NCBI RefSeq assembly: GCF_007559425.1
Contig: NZ_VMHE01000021.1
Location: 1 to 35,358 of the forward strand
Direction of reading: 5' to 3'
DNA: 35,358 nt
Origin: Allobacillus salarius
GTDB lineage: Bacteria > Bacillota > Bacilli > Bacillales > Alkalibacillaceae
Under the pieces are notes generated by a model. It searched no databases. It was not told the DNA's origin and saw only the letters and a program-made list of their open reading frames with translations. Shown here one piece after another: positions 8,645 through 17,887 of the stretch. Position 1 is the stretch's first letter, and the number at the start of each line of letters is the position of its first letter. The position numbers were made by a program, and so were the translations under genes.

Positions 8645-11600
8645 GTGGAAAATGAATCGAGCGGGCTTATTGAATTTTTGGTACTACGATGAAGAGGTTT
8701 TTCCGTTTGCTGATGGGAAGTTATTGCTCAGAGGGAGTAATGGATCCGGAAAATCAGTGACGATGCAAAGCTTTCTGCCGGTGCTGTTAGACGGAAAAAC
8801 TTCCCCGGACCGTTTAGATCCGTTTGGTTCAAGAGCCAGAAAGATGGAAGATTATTTACTTGGCGAAAAAGAAATTGTTGACCGCGATGAACGGACTGGT
8901 TATCTGTTTTTGGAATTTAAACGAGAAGAAACAGAGCAATATACGACAATTGGAATTGGATTACAAGCGAAGCGTAATAAGCAAATGAAGTTTTGGGGCT
9001 TCATCATTACCGATAACCGGAGAATTGGCATCGATACGGAATTATATAAACTGGAAAACAATGGTGGCCAAAAGGAAAAGATCCCTTTATCACGAATAGA
9101 ACTGGAAAATATGATTAATCAAGGTGGACAAGTTGTTCAAACAAAATCTGATTACGCTAAGCTGGTCAATAAGCATTTATTTGGGTTTGAAACGATTGAA
9201 GCCTATGAAGATTTGATCAAACTGCTTATTCAATTGCGAAGCCCGAAACTTTCCAAAGATTTCAAGCCGACTGTCATCTATGAAATTTTGGAAGCGGCTC
9301 TACCTCCATTATCAGACGACGATTTACGCCATTTATCCGATACAATCGAACAAATGGATCAGACAAAGCAACAGATTGAACAGTTGGATCGGGAAGCCAC
9401 TGCCATTAATCGTTTGAATCAAATTTATCATCGTTATAATCAAAAAGTTTTAGTTGAACAAGCCAGTGAATACTTGCAATCGAGTAAACGTTTGGCAAAA
9501 GAAAAAGAGAACTATGAGCAATTGACTACGGATAAAGAACATTTGGATGTTGAAATTGCATCGTTGGAACAGGAAATCAACGAGTTAGAAATACGGCAAA
9601 ATGCCAACAAAGCACAAGAGGATCGATTGCGTACTCATAAAGTATGGAATTTGGAGAAAGAACGGCAAGAGGCAGAAGAAAAAATAGAAAAATCAATAGT
9701 CAATCAAAATAGAAAAGACGAACAATTGGAGGATCGAAAAGAAAAACAACTCCAATTACAGAATGACCAAAAAAAAGTAAACTTAACGATTGAAAACCGA
9801 ACAAAAGAAATGGATGACAAGTTAATCGATTTAATGAATGATGCAGAAGAAGCCTCCTTTCAAGAAGTTCACGAATTGAATGAAAGAGACTTTGTACGCC
9901 ATCGGTCTGAGCATTTTGATTTTACTGTCTGGATGAAAGAGGCAAGCAGCCATTTAGCTAGTTTGGAAGAAATCGAACGAGAGCTCAGAAACTATGAACA
10001 ATTAAAATCCAAATATATGGAAAAGAATCATGAGTTGGCTGAAGAAACGAAACAGCTGGATGAAGTGATTGATCAAGAAAAAGAGTGGACCAGATTATTC
10101 GAGGCAGATAAAGAGGAAAAACTAAATGAAATTCATCATTGGCTTTGGGATAAGAAGTGGATTGAGATTGAGGAAGAAATTTTACAAGAGACAGCAAGAG
10201 CCGTTCATCATTTATACGAGCCAGCGAATTTCGAGAAGGTCATAGAACCATTCAGAGAAGCGTTGATTACGTATGAGATGAAGCAAAATCAGCGCATATC
10301 TGAATTGCGATTCGAAGAGAACCAACGGCTAGATCGAATCGAAGAAAAAGAGATGGAACTCCAGAAATGGAAGGAGAAAAAAGATCCTGAGCCAGAGATT
10401 GATACGTTAACCAAAGAAGCCCGACAGCAATTAGAAAACAAGGATGTTCCGTATGTGCCATTTTATTCAGCTGTTGAATTTCAGGAACAAGTCGATTTGG
10501 AAACACAAAAACGGATGGAAGCGGCATTGATGGAAAGTGGCATACTGGATGCTCTGATTACTGAACATCATTTTGAACTTAAACACGATCGCATATTGAC
10601 TCCAGCACCGAATTTACTGACGACAACATTAGCCGATTACTTAAAACCAGATCTGGATCAATCGAGTAAACTGTCAGCCAGCCTTGTCGACGAGGTGTTA
10701 AGAAGCATTACGATTGGAGTAGATCAAGAGACGACTCTACGGATCAGTGAAGAAGGGGAATATCAACTGGGATTGTTGAAAGGACACGCACTACCGATTG
10801 ACAATGTCCGCTACATTGGTCGTAACGCTCGGAAACGCTTTAGGGAAGAACAGATTCGTCTGCTCCAAAATGAAATAGACGGATTGCATTTGGAAAAAGA
10901 GCAGGTTAGTGAGGAAATACATGCAATCGAAGCAACCATTTCAAATGCCAAGCATGATTTTGCAAATTTCCCTACTGATGATGATTTGCAGGAAAGCTTT
11001 GCTCAGATTAAAGAGGCACGACTTCAAATAAATCATCATAAAAAACAGACTCAGCGCCTATCGGATGAATTGAAAAGAATTCATAAGAGCTACACAGACG
11101 TGAAGCGAGTGATTGACGAGCGCACGAGAGATTATCAACTGACGATAAATCGAGAATCCTATCAAGAAGCGATTACGGTTATGAAAAGATATGAAAAAGG
11201 TCTATCCCAGTTGGAAAAAGAACAGATTCAGTACGTTAATGAACGCCAGCGGATCGATGCAATCTCTGAACGGATTAACGAACTGGAAGATGATATATTA
11301 GAAATAACTGGTGAAATCAACGAGTTGAAAGGTTCCATTGCTGGCATGAAACAGACAGTCGAGCTGATCGATCAGCAATTAGAACGACAAGGTGTTGAGG
11401 ACATACGCCAGCAAATAACAGGGGTCCAAAAAGCACTGAAAGAAATTGAAGAGGCATTAAAAGAAAAAAATGACGCCACACCTAGAAAACAAGAAAACCG
11501 TCGTCAATTGATCAAAAATATAGAAACAAAAAGAGAGCAGCTTGAATTTTTGACAAACCTTTCAGATGCATGGAAAACATCATTTGAAAATGAACTGAAC

Positions 11601-12767
11601 CGGGGTTTTGTGAAGCTGGATCGAGATAAAGATAGTAATGAAATCGCTAAAGACGTCATCAAGGAATATAGCAACCAAGAAAATGAAGTTGACCGATCCA
11701 AATTAGCTAGCCAACTCACACAAGAGTTTTATAAACAACAAAGTGACCTGATGGAATACCGCCCCAATAACTTTCCGGCGATTATCAGTCCACCTGCTTG
11801 GATGAATGAAGTAGAAGACGAGGAGCAAATACCCCATATTGAAAAGTGGAAGCAAAAAGCTTCCCGCCAGCTAATTGAATTGAATTATCAGGCCAAGCAA
11901 GTGAACCCTTACCTCGTTCAACAAGAAATCGAAATGGAACAAGCTCGTCAAGAAAGTTTTCTAGATGAACAAGATCAAGCATTATATGAAGAAATACTAT
12001 TTCATTCGGTTGGCCAGAAGTTACGCGCAAGAATTCGACGGGCTGAGCAGTGGGTTCAACAGATGAAAAAGCTAATGGAAAGAAGGGATACATCTTCTGG
12101 TCTGTCGTTTTCGATTAAATGGAAGCCACGCACGGCTGATTCGGAAGCTGAAATGGACACGGTTGATTTGGTCCATTTGCTTAAACAGGATTCCAAATTA
12201 CTGAAAGAAGAAGATCGAGAAAAAATAACGACTCACTTTCGGACAAAAATTGCGAAGGCGAATGAAATGATTGGAGACGATAGTGAGTTACAGACATTGC
12301 TCCAAGTGTTAAAAGAAGTCTTGGATTATCGTAAATGGTTCTCTTTTGTCCTATACTTCCAACGCGAAGGCGAGAAAAAACGCGAATTGAATAATAACCA
12401 ATTTTATAAATTTAGTGGTGGGGAAAAAGCGATGGCGATGTATATTCCTCTATTTACTTCTTGTTACTCGCGTTACTTGGAAGCCGATCGGAATGCTCCT
12501 TATATCATTTCGTTGGATGAAGCGTTTGCAGGAGTGGATGAGAACAATATTCGGGAAATGTTTGAAATCGTTGAACAGCTTGGGTTTGATTACATGATGA
12601 ATTCTCAAGTATTGTGGGGAGATTACGATACAATCAACGAGTTGTCGATTTGTGAGCTCGTTCGGCCGAAAAATGCTGACTATGTCAGTGTTCTTCGTTA
12701 TCACTGGGATGGTAATAAACTCGGTGTAGACCTTCCTGTTACACAAGAGGAACAGCTATTCAGTTAA
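8637..12767 (+). CDS. jetC: Wadjet type I protein JetC (SMC/MukB-like ATPase)
   Basis: A 1376-residue SMC-like ATPase of the TIGR02680 family. The Walker A motif GSNGSGKS is at residues 33-40. The ABC signature FSGGEKAM is near residue 1259 and the Walker B YIISLDEAF near 1290. Between them lie two long charged coiled-coil tracts (roughly 230-600 and 780-1010) around a globular hinge-like part (about 620-760). In Wadjet, JetC dimers extrude DNA loops and select small circular DNA for cleavage by JetD. A strong GGAGGTG site lies ten bases upstream of the ATG, inside jetB. All ATPase motifs look intact, so the system is probably active. Confidence 0.95.
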   Translation: MNKWKMNRAGLLNFWYYDEEVFPFADGKLLLRGSNGSGKSVTMQSFLPVLLDGKTSPDRLDPFGSRARKMEDYLLGEKEIVDRDERTGYLFLEFKREETEQYTTIGIGLQAKRNKQMKFWGFIITDNRRIGIDTELYKLENNGGQKEKIPLSRIELENMINQGGQVVQTKSDYAKLVNKHLFGFETIEAYEDLIKLLIQLRSPKLSKDFKPTVIYEILEAALPPLSDDDLRHLSDTIEQMDQTKQQIEQLDREATAINRLNQIYHRYNQKVLVEQASEYLQSSKRLAKEKENYEQLTTDKEHLDVEIASLEQEINELEIRQNANKAQEDRLRTHKVWNLEKERQEAEEKIEKSIVNQNRKDEQLEDRKEKQLQLQNDQKKVNLTIENRTKEMDDKLIDLMNDAEEASFQEVHELNERDFVRHRSEHFDFTVWMKEASSHLASLEEIERELRNYEQLKSKYMEKNHELAEETKQLDEVIDQEKEWTRLFEADKEEKLNEIHHWLWDKKWIEIEEEILQETARAVHHLYEPANFEKVIEPFREALITYEMKQNQRISELRFEENQRLDRIEEKEMELQKWKEKKDPEPEIDTLTKEARQQLENKDVPYVPFYSAVEFQEQVDLETQKRMEAALMESGILDALITEHHFELKHDRILTPAPNLLTTTLADYLKPDLDQSSKLSASLVDEVLRSITIGVDQETTLRISEEGEYQLGLLKGHALPIDNVRYIGRNARKRFREEQIRLLQNEIDGLHLEKEQVSEEIHAIEATISNAKHDFANFPTDDDLQESFAQIKEARLQINHHKKQTQRLSDELKRIHKSYTDVKRVIDERTRDYQLTINRESYQEAITVMKRYEKGLSQLEKEQIQYVNERQRIDAISERINELEDDILEITGEINELKGSIAGMKQTVELIDQQLERQGVEDIRQQITGVQKALKEIEEALKEKNDATPRKQENRRQLIKNIETKREQLEFLTNLSDAWKTSFENELNRGFVKLDRDKDSNEIAKDVIKEYSNQENEVDRSKLASQLTQEFYKQQSDLMEYRPNNFPAIISPPAWMNEVEDEEQIPHIEKWKQKASRQLIELNYQAKQVNPYLVQQEIEMEQARQESFLDEQDQALYEEILFHSVGQKLRARIRRAEQWVQQMKKLMERRDTSSGLSFSIKWKPRTADSEAEMDTVDLVHLLKQDSKLLKEEDREKITTHFRTKIAKANEMIGDDSELQTLLQVLKEVLDYRKWFSFVLYFQREGEKKRELNNNQFYKFSGGEKAMAMYIPLFTSCYSRYLEADRNAPYIISLDEAFAGVDENNIREMFEIVEQLGFDYMMNSQVLWGDYDTINELSICELVRPKNADYVSVLRYHWDGNKLGVDLPVTQEEQLFS

Positions 12768-12777
12768 GGGTGAGAAG

Positions 12778-14058
12778 ATGATTAATGAAGCATTAGCTTA
12801 TTTTAAAAGTGAAGCTGGTTACCAGCGGTTATTTACCCTTTTCAAGAAGAAATATGAATCACTCGGACGGTTTGGGGGAACAGTGAAAACCGCTGATTTC
12901 ACCGATGAAGAATTAGAAGGGATTGCTCGCTTTTTCGGATTAACCCCAAGCGAATTACGAAGCAAAGGAAAAATATCCATTAGCCATTTTGAGAATCATC
13001 TACAACGAACTAAATTTGAAGAAATCAGGTTGAAAGAGTTGCTAGAAGCCTATTTTCGTGAACCTTTACGCTCCAATAAAGAAAAAAGACAAGCGAAGGA
13101 AAATGAACAGAACCAGTTTCTAACCGAGTTGAAGAGCGACTTCTCCGCTCTTCAATTTTGGTTGGAATATGTCCAAAAGAAGAAGCCAGATACGTATTGG
13201 ATTTACCGATTGATCGAATCTTCCTCAGAAGAATTCGTAAACTGGATGCATCAGCTAAACCAAGCCATTACACAGATGCCGTATAATTATGAACGTTTAC
13301 CGATGTTTAGCCAGCGGTTGACAAAAGATCCGCATGCATTTGATTTAAATACGAATCTTGGGAAGTTGTTTATTCACGTTTTATCCGTTGATTCTCAAAA
13401 AGAAGGTTCGGTTGTTGTACCGACGGATAGTGAAGGGATGAATGACCTCCTGTTAACTTATCGACTCTTAAGAGATGACATCACCAATTATGTTAGCTGC
13501 GCCAATTTAATGGCGGAAACAAAAGAAGGTGCTCAACCCATGTGGGAAGCGGCCGCAAGAGTACACAGTGTGATGAATGTCCCCCTTAGGGAGTTAGTCA
13601 AACTGACAAAAGCCTATCCCAACAACATAAACAAAAGTGTGTGGATTGTCGAGAACTCTGGCGTTTTTTCTAGCCTATTAGACCAGGCACCTGCTACTCC
13701 ATTAATCTGTACGCATGGACAGTATCGGCTAGCAGGTCTGTTACTCATCGATTTCTTGGTGAAAGAAGGATGTACCATTTACTATTCGGGTGATATTGAC
13801 CCAGAAGGACTCGGTATGGCCGAAAGACTGCTGAATAGACATCCACAGCACGTACGTTTATGGAAAATGAATGTAAATGACTATCTTGCTTCTCTTTCTG
13901 AGTTAGAGTTACCAGAAGAGCGATTATCCAAATTAAATCGAATTTCAACACCAACATTGATACCGGTCATTGAAGAAATGAGGCAACGTAAAAAAGCTGG
14001 TTATCAAGAGGCGTTAGTAAATGAAATGGTGAGCGAATTAATAGCGAAGAATAATTGA
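12778..14058 (+). CDS. jetD: Wadjet type I nuclease JetD (Toprim)
   Basis: A 426-residue protein of the TIGR02679 family, with an N-terminal DNA-binding helical region and a C-terminal Toprim domain related to topoisomerase VI subunit A. The Toprim acidic residues are visible: Glu292 in IVENSG, and Asp339/Asp341 in YYSGDIDPEG. JetD cleaves the circular plasmid DNA that JetABC has reeled in. The gene follows jetC by ten bases with a GGGTGAGAAG ribosome binding site and closes the operon. Its catalytic residues look intact. No terminator follows directly; array A2 comes first and a bidirectional hairpin lies at 14387. Confidence 0.92.
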   Translation: MINEALAYFKSEAGYQRLFTLFKKKYESLGRFGGTVKTADFTDEELEGIARFFGLTPSELRSKGKISISHFENHLQRTKFEEIRLKELLEAYFREPLRSNKEKRQAKENEQNQFLTELKSDFSALQFWLEYVQKKKPDTYWIYRLIESSSEEFVNWMHQLNQAITQMPYNYERLPMFSQRLTKDPHAFDLNTNLGKLFIHVLSVDSQKEGSVVVPTDSEGMNDLLLTYRLLRDDITNYVSCANLMAETKEGAQPMWEAAARVHSVMNVPLRELVKLTKAYPNNINKSVWIVENSGVFSSLLDQAPATPLICTHGQYRLAGLLLIDFLVKEGCTIYYSGDIDPEGLGMAERLLNRHPQHVRLWKMNVNDYLASLSELELPEERLSKLNRISTPTLIPVIEEMRQRKKAGYQEALVNEMVSELIAKNN

Positions 14059-14101
14059 GGTATCGTTTAAGAACAGAATTACGGGGGAGGCTGGTATTCT
14101 A

Positions 14102-14370
14102 TTGGCGGGTTTTCTCGTTTTATTAGCGAGTTTCCATCGTTTATCGGCAAGTTTACTCACTCATCGGGTGGCTGCAACGCTTTGTCGGGTGGCTCGCCGC
14201 GTTTGTCGGGCGGCTGCACAGGCTGAACGGGTGGCTTGCCGCATTTGTCGGGCGGCTGCATAAGATTTTTCGACGTCTCGCAGCAATATACCGACGGCTC
14301 CACCCACTTTTTCGATGGCTCTCGACAATTAATCGATGGCTTCACTCGATTTTCAACGGCTCCACCCAAA
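14102..14370 (+). repeat. 21-bp degenerate tandem array A2 (about 13 units)
   Basis: Unit cores start at 14102, 14123, 14144, 14164, 14185, 14206, 14227, 14248, 14270, 14291, 14312, 14333 and about 14353. The repeat has the same orientation and the same three-phase drift as A1 (GGCGGGTTTTC to TCGGGTGGCT to TCGATGGCTC). It even shows a 20-base jog at the first transition and a 22-base jog at the second, as in A1. Positions 14161-14194 are identical to 5519-5552. The array lies between the convergent jetD and cstA genes. Confidence 0.92.
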
Positions 14371-14386
14371 CAATCACCATACACAT

Positions 14387-14425
14387 AAAAAACTGACTGG
14401 AAATTATATTCCAGTCAGTTTTTAT
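14387..14425. terminator. bidirectional terminator between jetD and cstA
   Basis: AAAAAACTGACTGG and CCAGTCAGTTTTT form a stem with a ten-base AT loop, with A runs on the left and T runs on the right. It can therefore stop transcription arriving from either side. It sits directly after the cstA stop codon (minus strand) and downstream of array A2. Confidence 0.88.
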
Positions 14426-15877
14426 TTAAGCTGCTTCATCAAAGGATGGAGCGACTTGGTCGACAACTAAGTTTTCTCTTCGGTTTTTGTATCCTTTCCA
14501 GAAGAAAGCTACCGTAATGATGGCAGTCATGATCATTCCGCCGGTATGCGCAGCTTGATAGGATAAACCAAAGCCGAGATTACTATCGTATAAAATGTAA
14601 GTCAATACCATGTCGGTAATAAATATACCTGGGATTAACGCGATAAAGAAATTCTTCTTTTTCACAAAAAGATACATCGTACCAATCCACAAAGCGAGTG
14701 CAGCTGTACCTTGGTTGGCGAATGAGAAATAGCGCCACAACAAATTGAAATCGATGGTCGTTAACCAATACGAAACGACGAACATTGGGACGGCAATCGC
14801 TAATCGTTTCACCATTTTAATCTGATTGATGCTTAAATAATCCGCAATAATATTACGTGCTGCACGGAATGCCGTATCTCCTGAAGTAATTGGAAGAACA
14901 ACAGCACCGAGAACAGCGATTGTACCGCCGACTGCTCCGAGTAATGTCATCGATACTTCATTAACAACTAGAGATGCAGTTCCTTCATCAATTAATCCTT
15001 GTAGACCTTGTCCATCGAATAAACTCATGGCAGCAGCTGCCCAAATCATGGCGATGACACCTTCAGCAATCATCATGCCGTAAAAAATATAACGTCCTTG
15101 TTTCTCATTTTGGGTCGTGCGTGAAATTAACGGTGACTGTGTCGCATGGAATCCAGATAATGCTCCGCATGTGATTGTTAAGAAGAGTATCGGGAAAATC
15201 GGCAGATCATTCGGGTGCATATTGGCTACCGAAATTTCTGGAATGGAATAATCCGAGAATAATAGTGCGACACCAACACTAATGGTACCGATTAATAATA
15301 CAGCACCGAGAAACGGGTAAACTCTCCCGATGATTTTATCAATCGGCAAGACAGTAGATACAATATAATAAATGAAGATTGCTAGAATAATAACAAATAA
15401 CGCAACTCGCCCGTCAATTAAATTATGCAAAAGCGATGCAGGCGTCGTAACGAACACTGTCCCGACCAATAGAAGCAATAATAAAGCGAAAAAATTTACT
15501 AAATGACGTGAAATTTTACCGAGAAATCTTCCAGCGAGATCTGGGATATGCGCTCCCTTATTTCTGATAGAGATCATACCGGTTAAATAATCATGTACAG
15601 CCCCAGCAAAAATGGAACCCAAAACAATCCATAAAAAGGCAACAGGACCGTAAAGCGCTCCCATGATTGGTCCGAAAATTGGACCAGTACCGGCTATATT
15701 CAATAATTGAATTAACGCGTTCTTCTGTTTGTTCATCGGAACGTAATCGACACCGTCACTGTTTGAATAGGCAGGAGGTTGTCGGTCTCCCTCAACACCA
15801 AAAACTTTTTCAACATACTTTCCATACGTAAAATAAGCGATAATTAATAGTGCAATGGCAAGTAAAAATGTAATCAA
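14426..15877 (-). CDS. CstA-family transporter (carbon starvation protein)
   Basis: A polytopic membrane protein of the CstA family with about 12-14 hydrophobic segments. Conserved stretches include LLNIAGTGPIFGPIMGALYGP near the N terminus, AGAVHDYLTGM, and GFHATQSPLISRTT in the middle. Family members import peptides or pyruvate when preferred carbon runs out. The reading frame extends to 15928. On the minus strand an AAGGAG site precedes a TTG at 15877 by eight bases, and that start gives a 483-residue protein beginning directly with the first membrane segment. It lies 129 bases downstream of the MFS gene on the same strand; co-transcription is possible. Confidence 0.85.
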   Translation of the reverse strand: MITFLLAIALLIIAYFTYGKYVEKVFGVEGDRQPPAYSNSDGVDYVPMNKQKNALIQLLNIAGTGPIFGPIMGALYGPVAFLWIVLGSIFAGAVHDYLTGMISIRNKGAHIPDLAGRFLGKISRHLVNFFALLLLLLVGTVFVTTPASLLHNLIDGRVALFVIILAIFIYYIVSTVLPIDKIIGRVYPFLGAVLLIGTISVGVALLFSDYSIPEISVANMHPNDLPIFPILFLTITCGALSGFHATQSPLISRTTQNEKQGRYIFYGMMIAEGVIAMIWAAAAMSLFDGQGLQGLIDEGTASLVVNEVSMTLLGAVGGTIAVLGAVVLPITSGDTAFRAARNIIADYLSINQIKMVKRLAIAVPMFVVSYWLTTIDFNLLWRYFSFANQGTAALALWIGTMYLFVKKKNFFIALIPGIFITDMVLTYILYDSNLGFGLSYQAAHTGGMIMTAIITVAFFWKGYKNRRENLVVDQVAPSFDEAA

Positions 15878-16006
15878 AATAGTCACTCCTTGTATGTCTG
15901 GTTGATTGTAAGCGATTGCAAGTAACAACTAATATATCATATCCATAACTGACTAGACAATTAGCAATTTTACCTATACGTAAAATAGTTAGACCAAAAA
16001 GTTATT

Positions 16007-17380
16007 TCATTCATTATTTTTGATAAATACCGAAAGAATGACACCGATCAATGCAAGCAGGGCCATTACTAAAAATGCGTAGGTTGTACCCCAATAAGTG
16101 CTAACTCGATAAGGTGTATCCAACGTTGCCGTGGTGACACTGATAATGGTCGTTAGCGCTACAATCCCAAACGTCATGGCAAATTGGCGTACTGTGTTGA
16201 CGATTGCTGATCCATGAGCGATATCTTTATCATTTAATGCATTCATTCCTAACGTTACTAAAGGCATGAGAGTCAACCCAAAACCAATCATGAAAAAGCA
16301 GAAGTAGATCATTATCAAAAGTGGCGATTGATCGATACCGATTGTATTTAAGAGAACGAGAGAGATAAACGTAAACGAAAAACCGATGATACTGATGATT
16401 TTTCCGCCATAGCGATCAAATAGATTCCCAGAAACAATCGTAATAATCGATAGAAGAATCGTACCCGGAACTAACACGAATCCTGATAAAAATGCACTGG
16501 CACCAAGAACATCTTGTGCAAACATCGGTAGTATTGTTTCAGTCGATAACAGTAGCATCATATTGATAAAAATAAGCATAAGCGATAGCCTGAAAGTTGA
16601 GTTTTTTACTAATCTAATGTTCAATACTGGCAATCGTAAATGGACTTGGCGACGGATAAACAAAGTAATCGTCAACAGGCCGATCAACATCGGAATAATA
16701 ACGAGCGGGTCACTGAATCCCGTTACGCTAATTCGACTCATACCAAATATAAATACGGAAAAACCGATTGCTGAAAGAACAATCGAAGAAAAGTCCAATT
16801 TCTCTTCTTGGTGATCCAGCACGTTTTTCATTTTGAAGACAGCGAATACGAGCACAATTGCAACAATAGGCAGTAGCATCCAGTGCAGTGAACGCCACCC
16901 ATAATAATCGATGACAATTCCAGATAGAGAAGGCGCTGAAGCAGGAGCGACGTTAACGACTGCACCTAATAGACCCATTGCGAAACCTCTCCGTTCATAG
17001 GGAAACACTTTAAATAAAATTGTTTGCACTAATGGAAGGATAATCCCAGCACCGACTGCTTGAACGACTCTGGAGATAATTAACATGCCAAAGTTAAGGG
17101 AATAAGCGCCAATAATCAGGCCAAGTGTTAAACAAGAGAGAGAAAAGACAACGAGGCTTTTTGCCGAAAATGTATTCGATAAGTAACCCGTTATTGGAAT
17201 GAACACAATCGTCGTGAGCAGAAAGGCGGTCGTAAGCCACTGAACTTGTGTCGCATTCACATTAAATTCATCCATAATGGTTGGATAACCTGTGATGAGT
17301 AAAAACTGATTAAACGTAAATAAAAACGCTGTTGCCATGATCACAACAACGACTGCTTTATGTTCGATTCTTTTAGTCAT
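16007..17380 (-). CDS. MFS transporter, DHA2-like drug efflux type
   Basis: A 457-residue major facilitator with about 14 hydrophobic helices. It has the layout of the DHA2 (drug:H+ antiporter, 14-helix) family: motif A-like GYLSNTFSAKSL after helix 2, RVVQAVGAGIILPLVQT in helix 4, and a motif C-like GAVVNVAPASAPSLSGIVID in helix 5. It resembles B. subtilis LmrB/YhcA-type exporters, but the substrate cannot be read from sequence. An AAGGGAG site lies upstream of the ATG. It is divergent from csoR across a 192-base gap. No CsoR-type operator lies close to its own start, so copper control of this gene is not indicated. Confidence 0.85.
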   Translation of the reverse strand: MTKRIEHKAVVVVIMATAFLFTFNQFLLITGYPTIMDEFNVNATQVQWLTTAFLLTTIVFIPITGYLSNTFSAKSLVVFSLSCLTLGLIIGAYSLNFGMLIISRVVQAVGAGIILPLVQTILFKVFPYERRGFAMGLLGAVVNVAPASAPSLSGIVIDYYGWRSLHWMLLPIVAIVLVFAVFKMKNVLDHQEEKLDFSSIVLSAIGFSVFIFGMSRISVTGFSDPLVIIPMLIGLLTITLFIRRQVHLRLPVLNIRLVKNSTFRLSLMLIFINMMLLLSTETILPMFAQDVLGASAFLSGFVLVPGTILLSIITIVSGNLFDRYGGKIISIIGFSFTFISLVLLNTIGIDQSPLLIMIYFCFFMIGFGLTLMPLVTLGMNALNDKDIAHGSAIVNTVRQFAMTFGIVALTTIISVTTATLDTPYRVSTYWGTTYAFLVMALLALIGVILSVFIKNNE

Positions 17381-17512
17381 TCATGTTTAAACTCCCTTCA
17401 CTGGCTAATAGACAAGTTTTATGTATTAAAATTATTGTTTCATAGACTCTTCACTACGTCCAGATTATTTTAATGCGAATGAAAAAGGCTTTAAAAAAAG
17501 CAAGCAATTACG

Positions 17513-17541
17513 TTGACTGATATACCATATGGGGGTATAGT
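17513..17541 (+). promoter_or_regulatory. csoR-copA-copZ promoter with CsoR operator
   Basis: TTGACT (17513-17518) and TATAGT (17536-17541) are separated by exactly 17 bases. The operator TACCATATGGGGGTAT occupies 17523-17538, filling the spacer and part of the -10. It closely matches the G-rich CsoR operators of Bacillus copZA. Binding of apo-CsoR would block RNA polymerase directly, and Cu(I) would release it. Confidence 0.88.
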
Positions 17542-17572
17542 ATAAGTATAAATGAAAAGGAAGTGATGTAAA

Positions 17573-17875
17573 ATGACTGATTTTTTACATGACAAACCCG
17601 CTAAGCCTAGAACACAAGATGAAAAACAGGCGGTTATGAATCGCTTGAAACGAATAGAAGGCCAGGTACGTGGCATTCAAAAAATGGTGGAAGAGGATCG
17701 TTATTGCATGGACATTTTAGTTCAGATCAGTGCGATTCAATCTGCCTTGAAAAATGTTGGCTACTCGGTCACCGAGCGGCATATCAAGCACTGTGTCAGT
17801 GATGCAATCAAGCAAGGTGAAGGAGAAGACACCATTGATGAATTAATGAGTGTCATGCGACAATTTTCCAAGTAA
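17573..17875 (+). CDS. csoR: copper-sensing repressor CsoR
   Basis: A 100-residue all-helical DUF156-family repressor. The Cu(I) ligand set is complete, with Cys45 in RYCMDIL, and His70 and Cys74 in ERHIKHC. These are the same positions as in B. subtilis CsoR, which separates it from CstR (Cys-Cys, persulfide) and from nickel/formaldehyde sensors of the family. It is transcribed with copA and copZ from a promoter that its own operator overlaps, so it is autoregulated. The ATG follows AAGGAAGTG. It may also act on the two similar sites at 24385 and 25011. Confidence 0.95.
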   Translation: MTDFLHDKPAKPRTQDEKQAVMNRLKRIEGQVRGIQKMVEEDRYCMDILVQISAIQSALKNVGYSVTERHIKHCVSDAIKQGEGEDTIDELMSVMRQFSK

Positions 17876-17887
17876 GGAGGGAACAAC

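Noticed and set aside
14157..14384. 75-codon minus-strand frame in array A2
   Set aside because: It is a by-product of the same repeat, with proline/cysteine-rich repetitive composition and no start signal.
17381..17512. CsoR control of the MFS exporter
   Set aside because: The operator lies inside the csoR promoter, about 140 bases from the MFS start, with no second site near the MFS gene.
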